Of a DNA stretch of 41,015 nucleotides, positions 32,194-39,559 are shown in pieces. This DNA comes from Acidimicrobiaceae bacterium (GTDB lineage Bacteria; Actinomycetota; Acidimicrobiia; Acidimicrobiales; Aldehydirespiratoraceae), in the NCBI GenBank assembly GCA_002729125.1, contig PBTQ01000044.1, forward strand, positions 1 through 41,015. Direction: 5' to 3'. The notes under the pieces were generated by a model. That model saw only the letters and a program-made list of their open reading frames with translations. It ran no database searches and had not been told where the DNA came from. How positions within the stretch are numbered: the first letter of the stretch is position 1; the number at the start of each line of letters is the position of its first letter. A program made the translations under genes and the position numbers.

Positions 32194-32856
32194 GTGGCTC
32201 GGCTCGGTGATCTCACGAACCCCGACGTAGGGGAGGGGCGCGTCCTCGTGCTGCCGCTTGGCGCCACGGAGCAACACGGCCCGCACCTGCCGCTCGACAC
32301 CGACGCGGTCATCGCTCGCACGATTGCTGAGTTTGCGGCTGGTCGAGTCGCCGCCGCAGTCGTTGCCCCGGCGATTGCGATCGGAGCGTCGGGCGAGCAC
32401 ACCGGTTTTGCGGGAACGCTCTCGATCGGCACCGAGGTGTTGGCGGCGATGATCGTCGAGATCGTCCGCACCGCCGGTCCGGAGTTCGACCGGGTCGTCA
32501 TCGTCAACGCCCACGGTGGCAATTTCGACGCCGTACGTTCCGCGGCCGCCACCTGCGAGTACGAAGGTCGTCCGATCAGGGTGTGGCACGCCCGTCTCGA
32601 CGACGCCGACGCCCATGCCGGCTCCATCGAGACGTCGATCATGCTCGCCATCGATCCGCAACGGGTCCGGCTCGACCGAGCCGAGCCCGGCAACACCGCG
32701 CCGCTGCGTGAGATCCTCGCCGAACTCCGCACCGGCGGTGTCGCGGCGGTCTCACCCAACGGCGTGCTCGGTGATCCGACCGACGCAACGCCGGCCCGAG
32801 GTGAGGAGATCCTCGCCGAGTGGGTCCACGAGGTCGTCGCCCTTCTGGAATCATGA
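32194..32856 (+). CDS. mftE: Mycofactocin peptidase MftE (creatininase family)
   Basis: 220 aa creatininase-fold metallopeptidase that cleaves MftC-modified MftA to release the C-terminal dipeptide-derived AHDP. Metal-site motifs: LPLGATEQHGPHLPLDTDAVIA (Glu/His/Asp ligands), ASGEHTGFAGTLSIG and VIVNAHGGNFDAV, then DAHAGSIETSIML. Length is typical for MftE. GTG start chosen from the -10 box spacing. It ends 4 nt before the SDR gene, forming a tight mftE-SDR pair. Confidence 0.92.
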   Translation: MARLGDLTNPDVGEGRVLVLPLGATEQHGPHLPLDTDAVIARTIAEFAAGRVAAAVVAPAIAIGASGEHTGFAGTLSIGTEVLAAMIVEIVRTAGPEFDRVVIVNAHGGNFDAVRSAAATCEYEGRPIRVWHARLDDADAHAGSIETSIMLAIDPQRVRLDRAEPGNTAPLREILAELRTGGVAAVSPNGVLGDPTDATPARGEEILAEWVHEVVALLES

Positions 32857-32860
32857 AGGC

Positions 32861-33646
32861 ATGAGTCAGCCCGTCGCGATTGTCACCGGAGCCGGACGAG
32901 GGATCGGTGCGTCCACCGTCACCGCCCTCGTCGCCGACGGCTGGTGGGTCGCCGCCGTCGACCGATGTTCGCCTCACCCGGTGATCGCCTACCCGATGGC
33001 CTCCTCGGACGACCTCGCCGACGTCGTGACAGCAGCCGACGGAAACGCCGCTGCCTTCGAGGCCGATGTATCGGTTGGCGCCGCAATGGCGGAGGTTGTC
33101 GCCTCGGTCACCGACGCACGCGGCCGGCTCGACGCCGTTGTCTGCGCAGCGGGGGTCGTCGCCGGTGGGTCACCTGCCTGGGAGATCGACGACACTGAGT
33201 GGGACGCCGTCATCGGAACCGACCTGACCGGAGTGTTCACCACCGCTCGAGCCGCCGTGCCTGCGCTCCTCGCTGCGCCGCACGGGCGCATCGTCAACGT
33301 TGCGTCGGCCGCCGGCTCACTGGGACTGCGCCACATGAGCCACTACGCCGCCGCCAAACATGGCGTCATCGGCTTCACTCGATCACTTGCCGCTGATCTC
33401 GCCGGCACGGGCGTCACCGCCAACGCCGTCTCGCCCGGCTCGACCACCACCGCCGGGCTCGACGAGTCGGCCCGCATCTACGGCCTCGAGTCCCCCGAGG
33501 CGTTCATCCGTCATCAAGAGCCACTCGGTCGACTGATCGCCCCGGATGAGATCGCCGCTGCGATCGCGTGGCTGTGCAGCCCGGCCTCGTCGGCGATCAC
33601 CGGTGCTGTGCTTCCCGTCGACGGTGGCATGACCGCCACCCCCTGA
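32861..33646 (+). CDS. Mycofactocin-type SDR oxidoreductase
   Basis: 261 aa SDR with TGAGRGIG, CAAGVVAGG, VNVASAAGSLGL and YAAAK motifs. After the second strand (VAAVDRC) there is an insert, SPHPVIAYPMASSDDLADVV, of the type seen in mycofactocin-dependent SDRs, where the bound NAD is not exchanged and electrons pass to mycofactocin. Together with its position 4 nt after mftE this makes it a likely mycofactocin-linked dehydrogenase; its alcohol substrate is unknown. It converges with the APH-like gene, 3 nt apart. Confidence 0.87.
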   Translation: MSQPVAIVTGAGRGIGASTVTALVADGWWVAAVDRCSPHPVIAYPMASSDDLADVVTAADGNAAAFEADVSVGAAMAEVVASVTDARGRLDAVVCAAGVVAGGSPAWEIDDTEWDAVIGTDLTGVFTTARAAVPALLAAPHGRIVNVASAAGSLGLRHMSHYAAAKHGVIGFTRSLAADLAGTGVTANAVSPGSTTTAGLDESARIYGLESPEAFIRHQEPLGRLIAPDEIAAAIAWLCSPASSAITGAVLPVDGGMTATP

Positions 33647-33649
33647 GGC

Positions 33650-34750
33650 TCAGTCGGCGATCATCTCCTCGAGCAGTTCCCTAAAGCGGAACGCGTCGTC
33701 GGGATCGTCACTCCACGTTTCGGTTCCGAAGTGGACCGAGCGGTGGTGCACCCGGCTCATGATCGAGGCGTGACGGACGGCGTTGTAGACCATCTCGAAG
33801 CGCAGGTCGCCGACGTCGACACCGCTGGCCTCGCCGTACTGTTCCCGCACGTCCTCGGGGCGCAGCATTGACGGCATCGTGTCGACCCCGTACTTCTGCA
33901 GCACGAACTCGAAGAACGTGTGCATGAAACACATCCAGCCGACGTCGAGGCCACGCGGGGCGATGCAGGCCATCTCCCAGTCGAGCACGGCCACCGGATT
34001 CACCCCGTCGGACTCGTACATCATGTTGCCGATGCGGCTGTCGCCCCAAGAGATCCGCGACTCGGGCTCCTCGGTCGGCCAGTTGGCCTCCACCCATTCG
34101 TACGCTCGCTCGATGGTGGGAAAGCGTCGCCCAGCGCCCTCGCAGGTCCACTCGTAGTAGGCCTTCTCGACGGTGAAGTGGCGGCGCAGCGGCGTTTTGC
34201 CGAGGGCGAAGTCGTACTCCAGGAAGTCGGCCTTCCCGTCGGTGATGTCGATCCCGTGGATGCCCGCCAGCGTGGCGACGCTCGCCTTCTGAAGCGCCAC
34301 CTGGTCGGCTGGTTCGAGATCGCGGACCCAGCCACCCATTGGGTAAGGCGGGATGTCGGGTGGCACCCGCCCGGCGACCTTGTGCATCACGAAGAATGGC
34401 TGGTCGAGGTGCGACGGATCGGTCTCCATCCAGGCGAGCGCTGGTACCGGCACGCTGCTCTGCTTGGCGACGAGATCGATCAGCTCGTACTGCTTCTGGA
34501 GGTCGTACGTCGGAAAGACCGGAACATCGCTTGCGGCGGGTGCGACCCGAGCAACGAACGAGCCGCTGCCCTCCTTCCACGTTGCGTCGAAGAAGAGTGA
34601 TTCGCTCGACATGCCGTTCGACTCCGGTGACGACACTGGTCCAATCACTGCGTCGGGGTCGTCGGTCGTGGCGACCAGCCACGCCTGCAGTCGGCCGCGC
34701 AGCTCCTCAGGAGTTCGTGACGTCTTGACGACGTTCATCTCATCGCTCAT
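33650..34750 (-). CDS. APH-like phosphotransferase family protein
   Basis: 366 aa with the aminoglycoside phosphotransferase/choline kinase fold (PF01636). The catalytic loop reads SWGDSRIGNMMY, with Asp and Asn kept and the usual His before Gly replaced by Trp, and the metal Asp is in VAVLDWEMACIAPRG. The N-lobe includes LQKQYELIDLVAKQSSVPVPALAWME and PFFVMHKVAGRVPPDIPPY. Members close to acyl-CoA metabolism (ACAD10/FadE36-like) phosphorylate hydroxyacyl-CoAs or small alcohols; I would not call it antibiotic resistance. Leaderless-type start with TACCGT 6 nt before the ATG. Confidence 0.85.
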   Translation of the reverse strand: MSDEMNVVKTSRTPEELRGRLQAWLVATTDDPDAVIGPVSSPESNGMSSESLFFDATWKEGSGSFVARVAPAASDVPVFPTYDLQKQYELIDLVAKQSSVPVPALAWMETDPSHLDQPFFVMHKVAGRVPPDIPPYPMGGWVRDLEPADQVALQKASVATLAGIHGIDITDGKADFLEYDFALGKTPLRRHFTVEKAYYEWTCEGAGRRFPTIERAYEWVEANWPTEEPESRISWGDSRIGNMMYESDGVNPVAVLDWEMACIAPRGLDVGWMCFMHTFFEFVLQKYGVDTMPSMLRPEDVREQYGEASGVDVGDLRFEMVYNAVRHASIMSRVHHRSVHFGTETWSDDPDDAFRFRELLEEMIAD

Positions 34751-34756
34751 GGCCGC

Positions 34757-34762
34757 ACGGTA
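34757..34762 (-). promoter_or_regulatory. Leaderless-type -10 box (TACCGT) for the APH-like gene
   Basis: TACCGT on the minus strand, exactly 6 nt upstream of the ATG at 34750. It shares a 59-bp divergent region with the dehalogenase-like gene. Confidence 0.5.
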
Positions 34763-34797
34763 GCGACGGTTCCTGGTCTGCGTCGAAAGGCCGTGCC

Positions 34798-34803
34798 TAC
34801 CGT
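34798..34803 (+). promoter_or_regulatory. Leaderless-type -10 box (TACCGT) for the dehalogenase-like gene
   Basis: TACCGT, exactly 6 nt before the ATG at 34810, the same hexamer and spacing as the divergent box at 34757. Confidence 0.5.
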
Positions 34804-34809
34804 TATGCC

Positions 34810-35724
34810 ATGACGCACCACACCACGCCGGACGGGACCGCGTACGTCCGAACCCCTGACGAACGCTTCATCGGCCTCGACGACTTCCCGTACGAGCCGA
34901 AATACGGGTCGGTCGACGGCCTGCGGATGGCCTACATCGACGAGGGGCCCGAGGATGCCCATCCGGTGGTGCTGCTTCACGGTGAGCCGTCCTGGAGCTA
35001 TCTCTACCGTCGGATGATCCCGACCCTGCTCGACGCGGGGTATCGGGTACTCGCTCCGGATCTGATCGGCTTTGGTCGCTCGGACAAACCGACCGACCCG
35101 GGGTACTACACCTACGCCCAACACGTCGCGAACATCGAGTTCTTCCTCGACGCGAACGTCCACGACCCCTGCACCCTCTTCGCCCAGGACTGGGGTGGCC
35201 TCATTGGCTTGCGACTGGTCGGGCTGCAGCCCGAGCGGTTCGCTCGGGCTGTCATCGGCAATACGGGCCTGCCGGTTGGCGAATCGATCGGACCTGGCTT
35301 CGACTTCTGGCTGGCGTACAGCCAGGACTCCCAACTTGACAATATCGGCGCCCTGTTCGGTCGAGCGGTCACGGGTCGAGAACTCACCGATCACGAGAAG
35401 GCCGCCTACGACGCACCGTTCCCCACCGCCGATCACAAGGTCGGTGCCGTCGTCTTTCCGACCCTCGTGCCCATCACCGCCGAGCACGCCGGCATCGAAG
35501 AGAACCTTCGAGCCTGGCAGGGGCTCGAGATGTTTGACCGTCCCTTCCTCACGCTGTGGTGCCCGGAGGACCCGGTGCTCGGCCAACTGCATCACGAGTT
35601 CATCGAGCGGGTATCCGGTGCGGAAGGTCAGCCCCATCAGGAGTTCACACCCGGCGGGCACTTCCTCCAAGACGACCAGGGCGAGGCGATTGCCGCAGCG
35701 ATGGTCGAATGGATGGCGAACTGA
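34810..35724 (+). CDS. Haloalkane dehalogenase-like alpha/beta hydrolase
   Basis: 304 aa with the subfamily I haloalkane dehalogenase layout. HGEPSWSYLYR forms the oxyanion hole; the nucleophile is Asp127 followed by halide-binding Trp128 (FAQDWGGLIGLR); the acid is Asp254 (CPEDPVLG) after the sixth strand, and the base is His284 (PGGHFLQ). These positions lie close to those of DhlA. A second halide-binding Trp probably lies in the cap (FDFWLAY). Expected reaction: hydrolysis of a carbon-halogen bond to an alcohol, though natural substrates of this group are often not known. Epoxide hydrolase relatives would have a Tyr pair in the cap. Divergent from the APH-like gene. Confidence 0.86.
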   Translation: MTHHTTPDGTAYVRTPDERFIGLDDFPYEPKYGSVDGLRMAYIDEGPEDAHPVVLLHGEPSWSYLYRRMIPTLLDAGYRVLAPDLIGFGRSDKPTDPGYYTYAQHVANIEFFLDANVHDPCTLFAQDWGGLIGLRLVGLQPERFARAVIGNTGLPVGESIGPGFDFWLAYSQDSQLDNIGALFGRAVTGRELTDHEKAAYDAPFPTADHKVGAVVFPTLVPITAEHAGIEENLRAWQGLEMFDRPFLTLWCPEDPVLGQLHHEFIERVSGAEGQPHQEFTPGGHFLQDDQGEAIAAAMVEWMAN

Positions 35725-35772
35725 GCCACGCCCGAGAACCGATCTCAACGTGACCACGAAGGGGGCCGCTGG

Positions 35773-35778
35773 TACCTT
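35773..35778 (+). promoter_or_regulatory. Possible -10 box (TACCTT) for the NDMA-type alcohol dehydrogenase
   Basis: TACCTT about 31 nt before the ATG at 35810. A short leader would carry GAGGAG at 35799-35804. Confidence 0.35.
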
Positions 35779-35809
35779 CTCGTCGTTCGCCCTGCCGTGA
35801 GGAGATCCG

Positions 35810-36922
35810 ATGAAGACCCGTGCTGCCGTCCTGCGAGAAATCAGCGCCGACTGGAGCGTTGAGGAAATCGAACTCGACGAACCCAAGGCCGGCGAGATCC
35901 TGGTCAAGACCACCGCTGCGGGCATGTGCCATTCCGATGAGCACGCTCACGACGGCACGATGCCGGTGCCGCTGCCGATCATCGGCGGGCACGAAGGGGC
36001 CGGTGTGGTCATCGGTCTCGGCCCGGGCGTCACCGAGTTCGAGGTCGGCGATCACATCTCGTGCTCGTTCATCCCGTCGTGTGGCAAGTGCACCTGGTGC
36101 GCTCGCGGCCAGCAGAACCTGTGTGACCTCGGCGCCCATCTGATGGAGCCCGGGATGATCGATGGCACGTTCCGTCACCACACGTCCGACGGCACCACGC
36201 TTACTCCGTTGTTGAAGCTCGGCACCTTCGCCGAGCACATGGTTCTGAGCATCGACTCGGCCATCAAGGTCCAGAAAGACGTTCCCGCTGGTCCTGCTGC
36301 GCTCGTGAGCTGCGGCGTCACTACCGGCTACGGCTCGGCCGTGAACCGTGCCGAGGTAACCGCCGGCGACACCGTCGTGGTGGTCGGCTGTGGCGGTCTC
36401 GGCACCGCTGCGATCCAGGGCGCCAAGGTCGCCGGTGCAAAGAACATCGTTGGTATCGACCCAAGCGAGTTCAAGCGCGAGAGCGCCATGGAATTCGGCG
36501 CCACCCACACCGCCCCGTCGATGGAGGAGGCTATGGAGCTGGTCGGTGGTCTCACCGAGGGCGTGCAGGCCGACTCGGTGATCCTTACGCCGTCGGTCCT
36601 CACGGGTGATCTCATCGCTCCGGCTCAGTTCTTGACCCGCAAGGGCGGCACGGTGGTCGCCACGGCGGTTGCCCCAGCTGCGCAGATGGACGTTCAGCTC
36701 AACCTCTTCATGTTCTCGATGATGAATCAGGAGCTGAAGGGCTGTCTGTTCGGCTCCACCGCTCCGCGCAAGGAGATCCCGCACTTGTTGTCGATGTACC
36801 AGGCCGGTCAGCTCAAGCTCGATGAGATGATCACCAACACGTACACCCTCGACCAGGTCAACGAGGGCTACGCCGACATGATGTCGAACAAGAACATCCG
36901 CGGCGTCATCACCTTCGACTGA
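35810..36922 (+). CDS. NDMA-dependent, mycofactocin-linked Zn alcohol dehydrogenase
   Basis: 370 aa medium-chain zinc alcohol dehydrogenase. Catalytic zinc: Cys40 (GMCHSDEHAHDG) with His61-Glu62 (GGHEGAG). Structural zinc: Cys91, Cys94, Cys97 and Cys105. Rossmann motif VVGCGGLGTAAIQGAKVAGA. The wording, including MKTRAAVLREI and PIIGGHEGAGVVIGLGPGVTEFEVGDH, fits the nicotinoprotein family assayed with nitrosodimethylaniline, in which NAD is tightly bound and mycofactocin re-oxidises it. Presence about 3 kb from mftDE and the SDR supports that link. Strong ribosome-binding site GAGGAG. Substrate: an alcohol not known from sequence. Confidence 0.9.
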   Translation: MKTRAAVLREISADWSVEEIELDEPKAGEILVKTTAAGMCHSDEHAHDGTMPVPLPIIGGHEGAGVVIGLGPGVTEFEVGDHISCSFIPSCGKCTWCARGQQNLCDLGAHLMEPGMIDGTFRHHTSDGTTLTPLLKLGTFAEHMVLSIDSAIKVQKDVPAGPAALVSCGVTTGYGSAVNRAEVTAGDTVVVVGCGGLGTAAIQGAKVAGAKNIVGIDPSEFKRESAMEFGATHTAPSMEEAMELVGGLTEGVQADSVILTPSVLTGDLIAPAQFLTRKGGTVVATAVAPAAQMDVQLNLFMFSMMNQELKGCLFGSTAPRKEIPHLLSMYQAGQLKLDEMITNTYTLDQVNEGYADMMSNKNIRGVITFD

Positions 36923-36955
36923 CCTGCGGCGGCCGATCAGCGCCAGACTGGTTCC

Positions 36956-37897
36956 ATGATGAGCCTCTCCGCACCCGACATCGTCGACGCCCTCAGTGAG
37001 CGTGTCGTCGGTCGACGACGCGAACTCGAGGTGCTTGTCGCCGCACTCGTTGCCGACCGCCACGTGCTGCTCGAGGGGCCGCCCGGCACCGGCAAGTCGA
37101 CGATCCTGCGCGAGGTCGCCGCAGCGGCCGGCACCGGATTCGTGTTCGTCGAAGGCAACGCCGAACTCACCCCGGCGCGCCTCGCCGGCCAGTTCGACCC
37201 GTCTCGTGTGCTCGAGGACGGCTACACCCCCGATGTCTTCGTCGATGGTCCGCTCGTCGAAGCGCTGCGCCATGGGTCGCTCCTCTACGTCGAGGAGCTC
37301 AACCGGGTGCCGGAGGAAACGGTCAACCTCCTCATCACCGTGATGTCGGAGGGTGAACTCACACTGCCTCGTCTCGGCACGATCTCGGCGGCCGACGGCT
37401 TCCGGCTGGTCGCAGCGATGAATCCCTTCGACAACATCGGTACCGCTCGGGTGTCCGGTGCGGTCTACGACCGTATGTGTCGCATCGCTATGGGGTACCA
37501 ATCCCTCGACGACGAGTCCGACATCGTCGTGCGCAACACCTCCGAAGACGATCGAGTTCTGCGGCGCCGGGCCGTCGCCGTCACGCGCGGTACCCGAAAC
37601 CACCCCGATGTGCGCGTCGGTTCATCCGTGCGCGGGGCGATCGATCTGGTCGAAGTGGGCCACGCGCTCGCCTCGATGCGCAGCGCCCAGGTGACTGACC
37701 CCAGCGTCGGCCTCGACGCGGCACTCACCGCACTGTCGGGCCGGATCCGTCTGCACGAGGGTGGAAGCTCCACGCCCGAGTCGGTCATCACTGACCTGTG
37801 GGAAGCGGTGCTAGCGCAGGAGCACCCCCGTGACGACGACGATTCGTCGTCGGGAAAAGCGACCGCCCCGGACGGGGCGACTCCGGCGTCCCCCTGA
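36956..37897 (+). CDS. MoxR-family AAA+ ATPase
   Basis: 313 aa. Walker A GPPGTGKST (about residues 43-51), Walker B SLLYVEELNRVPEE, sensor 1 VAAMNPFDNIGTARVS, and a lid with NHPDVRVGSSVRGAIDLVEV. MoxR ATPases work with VWA proteins as metal-insertion or folding chaperones; the next gene encodes such a protein. ATG 36956 has CAGACT 6 nt upstream, a weaker version of the leaderless box; ATG 36959 is an in-frame alternative. The C-terminal tail is acidic and Ser-rich, beyond the usual domain, and overlaps the upstream coding potential of the VWA gene. Confidence 0.92.
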   Translation: MMSLSAPDIVDALSERVVGRRRELEVLVAALVADRHVLLEGPPGTGKSTILREVAAAAGTGFVFVEGNAELTPARLAGQFDPSRVLEDGYTPDVFVDGPLVEALRHGSLLYVEELNRVPEETVNLLITVMSEGELTLPRLGTISAADGFRLVAAMNPFDNIGTARVSGAVYDRMCRIAMGYQSLDDESDIVVRNTSEDDRVLRRRAVAVTRGTRNHPDVRVGSSVRGAIDLVEVGHALASMRSAQVTDPSVGLDAALTALSGRIRLHEGGSSTPESVITDLWEAVLAQEHPRDDDDSSSGKATAPDGATPASP

Positions 37898-38004
37898 CCC
37901 TGGAGGGCGACGACGCCCGCCAGGCCATCCAGGACGACAACCGCCGTACCACCCCACGACCCCAACTCGCCCGCGATCCGAAGTTCGAAGAGATCAGCCC
38001 CGAG

Positions 38005-38820
38005 GTGGGAGAGATTGACGACGACGCCCTCGCCGGTCTCGTCGACGAAGATCCCGACCACGCAATGGCGTTGCTCGCCCAGATGCGAGGCGCCACCGAT
38101 CAGAAGCTGGCCGGCCTCGCTGCCCGCCTCGCCGGTCGGCTCGTGCTCGACGTGGCCAAGGCGGGCCCGGTTCAGGCCCGTGGCGTAGGCGCAATGGCAT
38201 CGTCCCCAGCCGATCGAGTCGCCGGCGACCTCGACCTCGACGCAAGCCTCGACGGTCTCGTCCACGCACGGGCCACCGGTGAGCTCATCGATGCCGGCGA
38301 TCTTCGGGTTCGGCACTGGACTCAGCCGGCGACCGCGCTCGCGCTCGTCATCGATCGCAGCGGCTCGATGAGCGGTAAGCGGCTCGCCACGGCAGCGGTC
38401 GCCGCTGCGGCGTGTGCCCACCGGGCCCCGGTCGATTGGTCGGTGCTGGCGTTCGCCGACCGGGTAATCGCCGTCAAGAGTCAAGACGACTCGCGGTCAT
38501 CGTTGGCCGTCGTCGACGACCTGTTGCGGCTTCGAGGCCAGGGCACCACCGATCTGGCCGGCGCGCTCACGGCGGCCGCTCGTCAACTCGATCGGTCGCG
38601 TGCCAAGCGGCGGGTCACCATCTTGATGTCCGATTGCCGCGCCACGACCGGCGCCGACGCCATCCCCGTCGCCCGCGGGCTCGACGAGTTGTGCGTGATC
38701 GCTCCGACCGACGACGTAGACGACGCCGCCGAGTTCGCCAATGCGGTCGGTGCGCAGCTGGCAACGGTCGACGAGCCGACCGACATCCCCGCAGCGTTCC
38801 TCAAGGTCCTCGAGCGGTGA
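38005..38820 (+). CDS. VWA-domain protein, partner of MoxR; true start unclear
   Basis: 271 aa from the first usable GTG. The VWA domain has the metal-site motif ALVIDRSGSMSG, the second site Thr in GQGTTDLAGAL, and TILMSDCRATTGADAIP. The N-terminal part is helical and acidic. The same frame stays open upstream from 37834 without ATG, GTG or TTG, and reads as plausible protein (LTLEGDDARQAIQDDNRR, then PRPQLARDPKFEEISPE), so the real product may be up to about 55 residues longer, started at a CTG or joined by a frameshift. The gene follows the MoxR gene closely and the two surely work together. Confidence 0.82.
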   Translation: MGEIDDDALAGLVDEDPDHAMALLAQMRGATDQKLAGLAARLAGRLVLDVAKAGPVQARGVGAMASSPADRVAGDLDLDASLDGLVHARATGELIDAGDLRVRHWTQPATALALVIDRSGSMSGKRLATAAVAAAACAHRAPVDWSVLAFADRVIAVKSQDDSRSSLAVVDDLLRLRGQGTTDLAGALTAAARQLDRSRAKRRVTILMSDCRATTGADAIPVARGLDELCVIAPTDDVDDAAEFANAVGAQLATVDEPTDIPAAFLKVLER

Positions 38821-38898
38821 CTGGATGGTCGTTGCGCATGGTTGAGCGTTTGCGATCGACGGCACGACTCGTACGTCTCGGACGCTGCCGAGCCGAAC

Positions 38899-38904
38899 TA
38901 CGCT
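38899..38904 (+). promoter_or_regulatory. Leaderless-type -10 box (TACGCT) for the RidA gene
   Basis: TACGCT, 7 nt before the ATG at 38912. Confidence 0.45.
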
Positions 38905-38911
38905 CACCGTC

Positions 38912-39256
38912 ATGAGCAAGCCCGTCGGTCCCTACACGCCCATCGTCCGCGGAGGCGATCTCCTCTTCACCGCTGGCCAGGTTGGCATCGCCGATGGCGC
39001 GATCGTCGAGGGCGGTCTTGCGGCCGAACTCCGACAGGTCTTCGTCAACCTCCGTTCGGTGCTGTCGAGCGCCGATGCCTCGCTGACCGATGTGGTGAAG
39101 ACCACCGTGTTCCTCACCGACATGGGTGACTACGCCGCCATGAACGAGATCTACATGGAGGAGTTCGGGGACCACCGTCCTGCCCGCTCTGCGGTCGCCG
39201 TGAAGGAACTGCCGCTCGGCGCCAAGATCGAGATCGAGGCCACCGCCACCGTCTGA
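38912..39256 (+). CDS. RidA-family enamine/imine deaminase
   Basis: 114 aa YjgF/YER057c/UK114 protein, which hydrolyses reactive enamines and imines made by PLP enzymes such as threonine dehydratase. Visible: LFTAGQVGIADG, AAELRQVFVNLRSVLSSADASLTDVVKTTVFLTDMGDYAAMNEIYMEEF, and the C-terminal RPARSAVAVKELPLGAKIEIEATA with the substrate-binding Arg and the Glu of the active-site cleft. Works as a trimer in the cytoplasm. It is a single gene with its own promoter. Confidence 0.93.
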   Translation: MSKPVGPYTPIVRGGDLLFTAGQVGIADGAIVEGGLAAELRQVFVNLRSVLSSADASLTDVVKTTVFLTDMGDYAAMNEIYMEEFGDHRPARSAVAVKELPLGAKIEIEATATV

Positions 39257-39302
39257 GCGGCGAACTGATGATCTGAGCCGCAGATCTGAGAGACTGATCG
39301 CC

Positions 39303-39509
39303 ATGGACGTCGGAACGATCATCTTCATCGTCGTGCTCGTAATCGTGATGCCAGTGGGCATCTTGATGAGCATGGCCGGGCTTGCGGGAGTGATCGGCAG
39401 CCTTATCGGACGCAACAGCGACCTCGACAACGTCACTGAAGACGGCGACCCCAACGAATACCTGCAGCTGTCGGACGCCAGTCCCTACGACGGCCCCGAG
39501 TCCGACTGA
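39303..39509 (+). CDS. Small membrane protein of unknown function
   Basis: 68 aa. One hydrophobic helix (IIFIVVLVIVMPVGILMSMAGLAGVIGSLIG, residues about 6-36) and an acidic C-terminal tail (DLDNVTEDGDPNEYLQLSDASPYDGPESD). A GAGACT sequence 7 nt before the ATG could be a weak leaderless box. I do not recognise a family. Coding is likely because the frame has a sensible helix and tail and fills the space between RidA and a hairpin. Confidence 0.65.
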   Translation: MDVGTIIFIVVLVIVMPVGILMSMAGLAGVIGSLIGRNSDLDNVTEDGDPNEYLQLSDASPYDGPESD

Positions 39510-39520
39510 CCGTCCTCGCT

Positions 39521-39536
39521 GCGGCGCCCACGCCGC
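39521..39536. terminator. GC hairpin between convergent genes
   Basis: GCGGCG / CGCCGC, a perfect 6-bp stem with a 4-nt loop, between the convergent stops at 39509 and 39560. No T-tract follows on either side, as is common for high-GC actinobacterial terminators. Confidence 0.4.
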
Positions 39537-39559
39537 CGGTCAAGCGGTTCGAACCCAGA

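Noticed and set aside
33650-34750. Aminoglycoside-resistance kinase
   Set aside because: The fold is shared, but the sequence is nearer to the acyl-CoA-linked APH-like proteins and there is no resistance context.
35645-37603. 652-residue open frame on the minus strand
   Set aside because: Antisense to the alcohol dehydrogenase and MoxR genes. His/Asp/Arg-rich shadow without motifs.
37830-38018. 62-residue open frame from GTG 37830
   Set aside because: Arg/Pro-rich and without motif; it lies in a different frame from the VWA protein, whose frame carries the recognisable sequence. Kept only as a possible frameshift start in the findings.
36956-38820. MoxR-VWA pair as CoxD/CoxE maturation proteins for the molybdenum hydroxylases
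   Set aside because: They lie over 15 kb from the hydroxylase genes and the VWA protein lacks features I associate with CoxE. A generic MoxR-VWA chaperone pair is the safer call.
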